From Saccoglossus kowalevskii (lineage: Eukaryota > Hemichordata > Enteropneusta > Harrimaniidae), in NCBI RefSeq assembly GCF_000003605.2, contig NW_003148770.1, forward strand, positions 964,614 through 993,218: a DNA stretch of 28,605 nt, written 5' to 3'. Positions 9,943 to 18,327 of the stretch are shown here, one piece after another. The position numbers and the translations under genes are program-made. Each line of letters begins with the position of its first letter. Position 1 is the stretch's first letter. The notes beneath the pieces are model-generated. The model worked only from the letters and a program-made list of their open reading frames with translations. It was not told the DNA's origin and searched no databases.

Positions 9943-10206
9943 CTAAACTTTCCGCTCAACTAATAGATTAATTCCTGGATGATACCTATGTGATTTAACA
10001 TGTGGGGAAGTTAAACCATGTTGTATGGTATTAACATTGCTAATGAACCCTCCAATGATGCCGAAAAAGAGGATAATGATGACCCCAGTCAGCAGATAAT
10101 GATCACAGCTGTAGCAATCTTGAATTTTAATAGGTGCACTGCAACCTTGAATGCTAGCGACTGTCAGAAACAATTCTGTAGTGAAATTGAGGCCAAAAAT
10201 AAACAT
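9943..10206 (-). CDS. Possible small membrane protein or exon, unrecognised
   Basis: An ATG-started 87-codon frame. Its one clear feature is a hydrophobic stretch, LLTGVIIILFFGIIGGF, at about residues 44-60, long enough for a membrane segment. It is preceded by a short Cys-containing region (QDCYSCDHY) and followed by a hydrophilic tail. No family is recognised and no paired exon was found. Ordinary chance frames of this length are expected in a window this size, so it may be nothing. Confidence 0.17.
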   Translation of the reverse strand: MFIFGLNFTTELFLTVASIQGCSAPIKIQDCYSCDHYLLTGVIIILFFGIIGGFISNVNTIQHGLTSPHVKSHRYHPGINLLVERKV

Positions 10207-10699
10207 AACCTGGATTCATACTATGGATTGAAATTGTTTTACATCATGTGAAATGTTGATGTTTTGGCTATAATAAGGTGTGAGTGTTGAATCTAAATGT
10301 AAATTTTGTTTTAAATACTGTATTCTGTCTGCCAAGGAATTTATAAAAATAAGCAACCTTCTAAAATTGCCTCTATACACTTATGAATGTTAGCATCAGG
10401 AATGTGATTTCCCGAAAATTAATCAACCAAAACATCACTTCTGAGTCGTAGGCAATTTCAAAATTAATGTTACTTTGACTACTGAATCTTGATTATTACA
10501 AAATTTGTCTTATCCTGTTTAAGTAATTTAATTGCATTCCTTTTAACTTGTACTTTCAAAAACTCAAGAAGAAAAACAGTACGCTTTGGGAGCAGTTATG
10601 GTTGTCATGGGAATGGGCAGTTTAAACAAATTTAAGAAAAAATATGAGTTTGATTAGTGGGTGTCAATCCAGCCACTGAACAGAGAATTTATATAATGA

Positions 10700-10905
10700 G
10701 GCTGATAGCCAATCAAAAAAAGCCTTACAAATTATGTTACTTCCAGCAAGTGACTCATAATTAATATAGAAACCAAGTCTGATACTTCTATCCAATTGTG
10801 AAGCGCCTTAAAAACTAAGTCTCATGCCTCTAGCCAATCAGGAAGGCCCTTGCTACCAAAGCTGTTACTTCCAGCCAATCAGCACATCCTTAACAAATCA
10901 TTATT
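10700..10905 (+). repeat. Degenerate tandem repeat, about 41-bp unit
   Basis: The motif (C/T)AGCCAATCAG-AAG-CCTTA recurs with spacing close to 41 bp near 10706, 10743, 10790, 10831 and 10871, with the second and third copies diverged. Most units contain CCAAT, which could bind NF-Y, though nothing shows that this array is regulatory. Confidence 0.55.
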
Positions 10906-12427
10906 GTTGAGTTGCTAAAGAAATCTTTTCCAATTACAGATAATATTCCAAATATAATGCTACATTGTTGTCATGTATGTGTCATTATTTATCCCCCCAG
11001 CACAGCAGTCATTATCACTTTACCAAATTGGATCATTCTAATTCAATGTACACACACCCGATAGAATAAAATGAATTATTTCACAGCCGCATCCATCTTA
11101 TTGATTTTGTCAACAATTCATAGCCTTTCAGAAAAGATTTATTTTGACAATTTATTTTATTTCTTTCGAGTCCCTGATGTAATCTACAGACTTGTAACCT
11201 GTCATCGATGTGTGAAATTTACGTAAATCTCAACTCTTCAGTTGATGAGTAAAAGTATCAGCAGTGTTGGTTTTATTCTCTATTGGAACTCCTTTGAGAA
11301 ACCATTCATATTCTGGTTATTTCCCATACATCAGATTTTTGCAATGCAAAAACACCCACTACTTAACCTATTCATATTTTTTCTATAGTATAGTTTTAAC
11401 AATTTTTAATAAAAAAATGAAGAAAAAATTAATTTCTGTGATTCTTTAGAAAAATAAATAATCATTCCAAAATTTTAGAATTGAATAAAAGAAAAGTCAG
11501 TTTCTATGAATAAAAATAAATTTTATGACAATTTCATTAATTTTATTAATTAACTAAAAATTAAGAAAATTAAATGCAGATTATTTATAAAAAGAAGCCA
11601 TATATATTTCAAAGGAAGCCAATACAATTGTTTTACAGCCCAAAAACATATATAAATAAAAATAAGTGAAGCAATACTAGATTTTTTAATGGCTAACATC
11701 TTGGAAAGCAGCAAATCCAGTACTGCTGAAAGGACTAATTAATATTAATAAACCAGTTCTTATTGAAAATTGCCTCTCGTGCTGCCAGTTAAAACTCTAT
11801 TTTTTTTTTCTATTCATTTGTAAATGAACCATATACAAGACTAGTAGAAGGTTACGAAACAAAGATTAAACCTATACAAAACTACAGAAAATTGAAACTT
11901 TGGTCATGAATAAATGAACGTGTTTTTGATTTGGTCCCTGGTGTGCGGCAAAAGTCTGCATTTGTAAAGTGAATCTATCATGACTGAAATTAGCTGGTTC
12001 TGTTATGTAATCTATAATTTAATTAAATCACTAAATTTTTTATGGATGCGTTTTGAATAATGGTAATTACGAACTAGTGTCTGGCGGGTCTTTTCATCAT
12101 TGCGTGCTTGTAATGCATAACAGTGAAAAGATAATTTTTGTTAGAAGCTTTTATGAGATGTTGTCTTTCATGATTCTATCAAGAAGGCGTTAGATTGGGT
12201 AATGATCACAGGTTTAGATTTTGCAAGATTTGCTTCTTTCCAAGAGTGATTAACACCCCTAATTTGTCACTAATCCCACAATCAGAATGTTCAATAAATT
12301 TCGCAATAGACAGGAAGTTATTTAGAATAGTGGACAACTTGAAACTTCCAATCTATTGTATGTGCGTGTCCCTAGTATCTTTTTTGCATTAATTGCTGAG
12401 TGGTGTATGTGATGTGTGATGTGCTGT
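10906..12427. other. AT-rich non-coding stretch
   Basis: No gene seen. From about 11390 to 11660 the sequence is strongly AT-rich with many short A and T runs and chance frames. No repeat unit or RNA is visible. Confidence 0.45.
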
Positions 12428-12468
12428 GGGATGGGTGTGTGGTGGGTGGGTGGGTGGGTTTGTTGGGG
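12428..12468 (+). other. G-quadruplex motif on the plus strand
   Basis: Seven G-runs of three or more occur in 41 bases. The core 12444-12458 is four GGG runs with single-T loops, the arrangement that most favours a stable parallel quadruplex. It is embedded in a GT-rich tract. Confidence 0.75.
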
Positions 12469-12539
12469 TTGTAGGATAGTTCTTGATGATGCTTGATGTT
12501 GCAGGCACCTGGTCAATTTACCATAGCACAGGTGTCTGT

Positions 12540-12632
12540 CTATTTTTTTATTTATGTGTGTATGTGTGTGATTGTTTGTTTATTTATTTATTCAGTTTTA
12601 TATTTGTTTATTTATCTATCAATAAACAAACA
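12540..12632 (+). repeat. Simple repeats (TTTA/TGTG)
   Basis: Low-complexity TTTAT, TGTGTG and GTTTATTTATTTATT runs. Frames open across this region reflect the repeat. Confidence 0.7.
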
Positions 12633-12749
12633 TTTACTGATACAATGTAGCTTAGTGATTCCAATACTGTTTGTAGCTGCATACAGCCTGCCTGATTTTC
12701 AACATAAATTAACGAGTCAATATACTTGTAGTTAATTTGTAGATTTTTA

Positions 12750-13350
12750 GCTCTTATGTGGTCAGAGTGGAGCTATTCATATTAACTGATTCTTTACAGT
12801 CGCCGGTCATCACAAAATTTTTAGTTTTGATTTTTGCTTAAAAACTGTCAGCTGTAATGGGTTTCATACTTTCTGCAAATGTACTTTGAGTACAGATTCA
12901 TTTATTTTGTGACAATAACTTTTTATTAATTCTCTAATTTTAGTGATTATTTTGGACAAGCATTTGCAGGTAACTGTTTGGCTTATGTACAATCAGTTTG
13001 CACAAATCGGGTGAACATGAGTCGTTGATGGTACGCATCATGTACGAACTTTGAATAAGCCTGTATCACTGACATAATCAAACATCATATCACACAAAGT
13101 TAAAAGCTACAAACCATTTATTGCTTTGATATTTCTATGCGAAGCACTATGATGGACCTCTGAAAGATTAGTTTTTGCCATTTTTTTTTTTTTTTTGGTA
13201 AAGTTTTTTATTTTTCACCTTTTCTTGAAAATGGCTAACCTAATGATTTGATGCAAGTTTCTTGGGTGACCTAGATTTGTTCATTGCATAGCAATATCTG
13301 CAAATCTCTATTTTTTGCAAATAGTTTCATAATTTCCGGTAAAAAAAACG
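12750..13350 (+). mobile_element. Decayed relative of the 20972-21504 element
   Basis: It starts AGCTCTTATG-GTCAGAG-GGAGCTATTCATAT and carries the same phrases as the 21-kb element: TTTATTAATTCTCTAATTTT, GCTTTGATATT, TTTTCTTGAAAA, and a GACCTAGATTTGTTCATT block near 13269. Identity is low and the ends are not definable, so membership of the same family is an inference from shared phrases in the same order. Confidence 0.4.
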
Positions 13351-13424
13351 CTACAGCTGCTACATGGGAGTCATTCATCACTTCTTCAGAATACTGGGGA
13401 TTGATTATGTCAATCATATCAATC

Positions 13425-13488
13425 AAATGAATCATATATATCATATCATATATATCGTATCGTATGCATCATATTATATACATCTGTC
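13425..13488 (+). repeat. ATCATAT-type microsatellite
   Basis: Irregular repeats of ATCAT, ATATATC and CGTAT. Similar ATCACAT repeats recur at 13845-13865. Confidence 0.7.
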
Positions 13489-13576
13489 ACTGTAACGCCA
13501 TAAGTTCGCTGTTTCTGTTTTGCTTGATTTCTTCATTCCAATGATGTATCCTAGGAAGGAAAAGATGTATAATAAT

Positions 13577-13661
13577 GTTACGAGAATACCTCAAAGTATG
13601 CACTGCACGATACTGCCGCTGTACTGTCTTTGTGCATACTTTGACGTATCCTTGTTATAAC
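13577..13661 (+). ncRNA. Pre-miRNA-like hairpin
   Basis: The arm TCAAAGTATGCAC (13591-13603) is perfectly complementary to GTGCATACTTTGA (13632-13644). The stem continues outward through one mismatch, four pairs, one A-C mismatch and five more pairs including a G-U wobble, then after a small bulge GTTA/TAAC pairs. Total length is about 85 nt with a loop of about 28 nt. A stem of roughly 28 bp with few mismatches and one terminal loop fits an animal miRNA precursor. I do not recognise either arm as a known miRNA. It may be read from either strand. An old, short inverted-repeat element is the alternative. Confidence 0.4.
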
Positions 13662-14116
13662 TTCATATTATGTATCAGAATATATAAAATTAGAATATAA
13701 TAGAACTTTATTGAAAATGTTAGATTTCTTTTTTGGTGAGAAAAATCAATCCAGCAAAAAAATAAAAATAAATTAACGAAAGACATGGAATAGCTGATTA
13801 ACTTTGGAAGTGTATGTTGTATCATATCAATTAATAATATATTTATCACATCACATCACATACTAGTATACATAGTCATACATCATTTAAAATGTAGTGT
13901 AATACAAATATCTACTGAAAGTACATATTTAATATTTCATCAAGTAAATACGTATTTGTAACTTTAAAAACAAGTTTATACAAATATAGATTTATCTGAT
14001 GTCAATATATTATGTACTGTTTAGAATAATGTACAGGTTGGTATAGTTAGCATCACATTACTTACTCCTCCTATTGAGATCCTCACTATCAATGCTATGA
14101 CAACAAATAGTATTTA

Positions 14117-14315
14117 TTAACCCATTCACCAGCAAACTTTCTCACCCAAATATTTCTGCACTTTTATCTTGTATTCTTCTACATGTATATTTCTGGAAAT
14201 GAACCCTAATTTTTAAACTATCAGACAAAATGCGAGTTAATTGAGTTTTTACTCAAAAAATTTGGCTATTTTTGAAGGAAAGTGAAGACTTATAAACGGG
14301 AGTATTTTGTGATGC
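14117..14315 (+). mobile_element. TTAA-flanked MITE family, copy 3, right end lost
   Basis: It starts TTAA-CCCATTCACCAG and follows copies 1 and 2 through TTTCTGGAAATGAACCCTA, the TTTACTCAAAAAATTTGGCT block and AGGAAAGTG-AGACTTATAAA to TTTTGTGATG. The final inverted terminus is missing. This is the most diverged of the three copies, with an internal deletion after GGCTATTTTTG. Confidence 0.7.
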
Positions 14316-14404
14316 TATTGAGACAGCATAAAGATACAATGTAACTACACAAATCAATATACACATTATACAATGTAGAGTCTTGTATGAATGTATAAGC
14401 TACA

Positions 14405-14426
14405 ACTGTAAAATACTTTATTTTCG
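14405..14426 (-). repeat. End fragment of the TA-flanked MITE at 21765-21867
   Basis: ACTGTAAAATACTTTATTTT followed by CG matches the reverse complement of the right end of the 21.8-kb MITE at all but one position. A TACAGTA at 14541-14547 could be the opposite end of the same insertion, but the interior shows no clear match. Confidence 0.45.
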
Positions 14427-14689
14427 ATGATGAGATGAATCAGTGAAAATAAAAATTAGTAGAAATACATTTTTGTCTTTTTTTACATTCAACTCATCAA
14501 AATCCAAAATAAACTCAATAAAAACAGCCAAAATGACTAGTACAGTACAAGTATTGAGCAGTATTATGTATAAGGAAAAATATGAAATATCGGGTTGCGT
14601 TTTTTTTGTTTTTTTATATTTATATTTAATAGGCCCAAATATTAAAAACTCGCCATTTTAAGCAATAAAAAAGTGTTTCCTCTAAAAAT

Positions 14690-14779
14690 TAACGATCCCG
14701 GACCATTGTTTGATTCCCAGTGTCCCCGGGAGGATAAGTGGCGACTTTGAACCTCAAGTTGATCTGTATTTAAATACAA

Positions 14780-14811
<32 letters not shown>
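14690..14811 (+). mobile_element. Possible tRNA-derived SINE, 3' part with ACTT tail
   Basis: GTTTGATTCCC near 14708 resembles a Pol III B box (GGTTCGANNCC). A unique region follows (GGGAGGATAAGTGGCGAC) and then a (CTTA)n tail at 14781-14809, as in SINEs that end in short tandem repeats. No good A box is visible in front, so it would be 5'-truncated. An (ATTG)n run follows at 14827-14845. Confidence 0.4.
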
Positions 14812-14812
<1 letters not shown>

Positions 14813-15570
14813 AGACTGAAAGAAACATTGATTGATTGATTGATTCCCATATACCTCAGCTATTTACGATACCCTTAGTTTTCAAGAGTTTAAAAAAAAA
14901 AAAATCCGACCAACCCAATTTTTAAATTTTCTGACATGAGGACAACATAATTTTTTTGTTGTTGGCCTAACTAAAGTGTGTGATCTGTGAATTCGGGGGA
15001 CATCAACAAATACAGAACAGTCCGAGTGTAACTTAGTATTGAACTACCTGTAGCTTCAGACCAGCTTAGCTTACTTTTCAAACTGCCACATATTTAATTA
15101 TGCAGTAAGTTTTACCTGAGTGTAGTGTACATTAAAACAGCCCATTAACAACACCAATTTACCATTAATAGCTCCTTATACTGATGACTGCAATGTATGG
15201 TAGTTTCATGAAGTACTACTACAATCATGAACAATCTAAATAGTGTAACCCTCGTCATATCTACTCCGCTATAAAGCTAAATAAACTCATTTAACCCGGC
15301 ATTTGGATGGCGTCCAGGTGGCTGAATAGTTCAGAATCATACAGGCATTGGTGGATTCAACATGATTGGCGTAACTCTCGCATAGGATTGCATCTTGTTC
15401 AGTACTTTAAGACCCCTTTAAATGAAATAATCTGCATGAATCATGACAACAATGTAATTGAAGTTAAAAAAACACTTCCTTGTGATTTGACCGAAATATA
15501 GCAAAACTTGGAATAGTTTCATAAACATTATAAAAATTGGCATAATTTATCAAAATACAAACCAAAAAGC

Positions 15571-15645
15571 ATTTTATTTTTAAAGAGTTGTCATATTTTA
15601 TATTTGTTCATAACAAAAACAAAGGGACATATAGATAAAGCGTGT
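15571..15645 (+). repeat. 75-bp inverted repeat, left arm
   Basis: Nearly identical to the reverse complement of 16318-16392 over 75 bases, with about two differences. It contains the 3' end of the SAP-motif ORF and, in coding orientation, an AATAAA just beyond it. The two arms bound an 822-bp unit that includes the assembly gap. Confidence 0.85.
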
Positions 15646-16118
15646 TCTCGCAACTCTCTGACCTCCTGAATAAGACTTTCCATATTAGTTGCAGCGTTAA
15701 CATTGCCTGAGTTGTTGGCTGTAACATCCGCTGATTCAATAGTCTGTGAAGTGAGTTCTAAAGTTCCGCGATTCTCGATTGCGTCACCAGTACGTGTAAC
15801 TGTACCGTCACTGCTGGTGGTCGAAACACGGCCTTGGCAGTTCAATTTGTATAGTTGAATCGCCTCTTTCTTATTCATGGACTGTGGTACCGTTATGCCC
15901 ATTTCCAAAAGTTTCTGTCGGACTTCAGCCGCCGTCCAATTGTTAGGGTTTGAGGCATCAAACGTTCGCGATCTCGATAGTTCGTTGACATCGCCTAAGG
16001 CGTTATTTGGTAAAGAAAGAGATCGATGGCGACCCCTACCACGGCCTCGACGACTTGATTTTCTCCTCGTGGCCGGCAACACTGGCTCTGTTGTTTGGGG
16101 TGCAGTAGCACTCCACGT
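15591..16118 (-). CDS. Partial mobile-element ORF with SAP-like motif
   Basis: A minus-strand frame of 175 codons plus stop is open from just after an in-frame TAA at 16119-16121. It has no ATG at its start, so the N-terminus is missing, spliced off or lost near the gap. Features in order are a basic arginine/glycine stretch (RRKSSRRGRGRGRHR, residues about 18-32), a SAP-like helix-turn-helix region (NPNNWTAAEVRQKLLEMGI to KKEAIQLYKLN, about 57-92), a Ser/Thr/Asn-rich linker, and a short amphipathic helix (NMESLIQEVRELREHAL). SAP-type motifs bind DNA, and similar N-terminal segments occur in some invertebrate transposon proteins. The catalytic part is absent. The last residues lie in the 75-bp inverted repeat. 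Base composition is more GC-rich than the surroundings, which fits recent insertion. The mobile-element assignment is inferred. Confidence 0.6.
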   Translation of the reverse strand, partial: TWSATAPQTTEPVLPATRRKSSRRGRGRGRHRSLSLPNNALGDVNELSRSRTFDASNPNNWTAAEVRQKLLEMGITVPQSMNKKEAIQLYKLNCQGRVSTTSSDGTVTRTGDAIENRGTLELTSQTIESADVTANNSGNVNAATNMESLIQEVRELREHALSICPFVFVMNKYKI

Positions 16119-16145
16119 TTACGACCCCGTCGTCTGGTATAACTG

Positions 16146-16195
16146 NNNNNNNNNNNNNNNNNNNNNNNNNNNNNNNNNNNNNNNNNNNNNNNNNN
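16146..16195. other. Assembly gap (50 N)
   Basis: Fifty consecutive N bases. The true length may differ. It interrupts the repeat-bounded unit at 15571-16392 and probably removes the 5' part of the SAP-motif ORF. Confidence 0.99.
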
Positions 16196-16256
16196 CAAAT
16201 CACCGTGTGATCATAAATACAGTCTAACATAAACATTAGACTCCCATATATATATA

Positions 16257-16322
16257 TGGAACTCATAGCGACGTATACAACGCGTGTAAAATACATTGTT
16301 TATTTACATGAAATTCGAACAC
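16257..16322 (+). repeat. Repeat segment shared with 25546-25609
   Basis: TGGAACTCATAGCGACGTAT through GTGTAAAATACATTGTTTAT to AAATTCGAACAC matches 25546-25609 with only a handful of differences. Here it continues into the right inverted-repeat arm. There it continues into CGCGTGGCGACC. Confidence 0.8.
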
Positions 16323-16392
16323 GCTTTATCTATATGTCCCTTTGTTTTTGTTATGAACAAATAAAAAATATGACAACTCTTTAAAAATAAAA
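16318..16392 (-). repeat. 75-bp inverted repeat, right arm
   Basis: Inverted partner of 15571-15645. Both arms point outward with AACACGCTTTATCTATATGT on the inside and TTTAAAAATAAAAT on the outside. A (TA)n run (16391-16415) follows directly. No target duplication is evident. Confidence 0.85.
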
Positions 16393-17029
16393 TATATATA
16401 TATATATATATATATCCTATTGTTTTGTTTGTGTTTTTCTTGACCATTGATTTATTGTAATTTTTTTATATATATAAAATTTGTGCTATTAATATATTTT
16501 ATAATATAATAATTTAAAAAAATAACTTTTTACTATAGGAGTCAATAATATAGTATCTTAATTTTCATGGTGCTATGGTTAATGTAGGGCATACGAGGCA
16601 GCTGTCATGTATTAATCTACACTGCAATTACAAACTGTGCCTCGGCATAGCATGTACAGATAATGTGGCATTACTAGCCAATATTTGATAATTACATTTT
16701 CAGCCCTAAATCAATATATTTGCCTATTCCATTATTAGTTATTTTAATGGTGTCCTGAATGTGTATACTATCTGGAATTACACTAGATGGAGACGTGTGC
16801 AGAGATGGAGATTTGAGTAATTTCTTGAAGCGCCATGTTTAATGATATAGGTCATCATTTTTGTTGTAATCACATTTTGCGTTTGAGTTTGAATGTCTTT
16901 TAGGCTACTATTGTGTGTCTTCTAGAATACAAGTTTAGCATGCACATGTTCTTGTGGTTTTGCCACAGCATTGCTTGTACTTGTGGGTTTTTTTAACACC
17001 ACTAAGTTATAGGCAAATGCTCAAATGGT
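16393..17029. other. Non-coding stretch
   Basis: Begins with a (TA)n run and AT-rich DNA to about 16550, then ordinary sequence. No gene could be supported. Confidence 0.4.
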
Positions 17030-17462
17030 TAAAATCCTACCAGACAAACTCCCAGCTGTACAAAAGACTAGCTCCAGTGGTCCAAAATCTTACAAGAAAA
17101 GCTTCCAGGTTTCCCCATCAAAATTTCCAGGATTCCAAAATCCCACAGGACAAGCTCCAAAGAAATCAAAATCCCACAAGATAAGCTTCCAGGGTTCCAA
17201 AAACCCACAAGACAAACTCCCAGGGGTCCAAAAACCCACAAGACAAACTCCCAGGGGTCCAAAACCCACAAGACAAACTCCCAGGGGTCCAAATTTCCAT
17301 AAGACAAGCTCCCAGGGTTCCAAAAACCCACAAAACAAACTCCCAGGGGTCCAAAATTCCAAAGACAAACTCCCAGGGGTCCAAAATTCCAAAGACAAAC
17401 TCCCAGGGGTCCAAAATTCCAAAGACAAACTCCCAGGGGTCCTAAATTCCATAAGACAAGCT
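17030..17462 (+). repeat. 30/31-bp minisatellite
   Basis: The consensus contains AAGACAAACTCCCAGGGGTC and CCAAAA-CCCACA or CCAAAATTCCA, with about 14 units. The units at 17200-17450 are nearly identical and those at 17030-17190 have drifted. Because the main unit is 30 bp, long frames stay open on both strands (peptides such as LPGVQNSKDK). These are repeat by-products, since none has a gene-like start or composition. Confidence 0.9.
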
Positions 17463-18320
17463 AATATCTTGATACATGTACATTAAAGCTTTGGGAGTAG
17501 GGTGTATTTAGAGATTATTCACAGCCAATATAACTTTATTTTGTGTTGCAAGAAGCATAGAACACATAGGACAGGAAAAATACCATTATTGCTTTAAGCA
17601 ATACCACACATTATCAATGATAATAGCCATGAATTATCTTTTTATTTAGCGTAACTGCATGCAGCAAAAAAAACGTGAACCAGCAAGAAGAAAGATGGCA
17701 GGAACAAAGTCCACAGTTTATTTCTCGCGTATCACAGTTGTTCATATGATGCATATATTTACCAATTTGAAATTTTTCTTCTGTTAGTGATTAAATTTTA
17801 TCTTGGGTAGTGTATTAATTTCCACAGTATTGTCAAAATACATTCATACAGTAGGCCAAAATAATAGATTCTCTTCCTAAAACATAGCTGACATTTTGAG
17901 TTTCAATCAGTCTATGTGTTGCATTAATGAGAGCAATTTAAAGACTGCCTACAGACAGATAATTGTGGGTAATCAGTCTCTCTAGTACCTGTCACCTTTA
18001 ATAGATCTCATGCCTGTTGTCCTAATTTAGCGTAATCCAAACTACAGCTTTCTCTACAAACTATATTAATGCAATTAGTAAAAATGAATTACACTAGCAA
18101 ACTCACTTAAATTGATCACCAGTAGGTAGACCCATAATTGGTAGGTTTTGAGTTCATATCATATTGAACACCAATGAATGAGATCAACCGATTCCCTATG
18201 TGAGTGTGCCACAGACTCATTTGTGAGCCGCTTGCTGAGACATGACTGTTTGACTTCAAAGAAACTTTGGTTAAGGTCTACAATCTAACAGACCATAATA
18301 GAGGATTAGCACATCACTGT
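17463..18320. other. Non-coding stretch
   Basis: Unique-looking sequence between two tandem arrays. No gene, transposon end or RNA was recognised. Confidence 0.4.
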
Positions 18321-18327
18321 CTTTTAA

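Noticed and set aside
15307-15501. 64-codon ATG frame, and a tRNA-like A box (TGGCTGAATAG) in the same stretch
   Set aside because: The protein is unrecognisable, and the B box expected downstream is too poor (GGATTCAACA) to support a tRNA or SINE call.
17025-17486. Long overlapping open frames on both strands across the 30-bp minisatellite
   Set aside because: The unit is divisible by three, so all frames lacking a stop in the unit stay open. The peptides are pure repeats and have no gene-like start, end or splice context.
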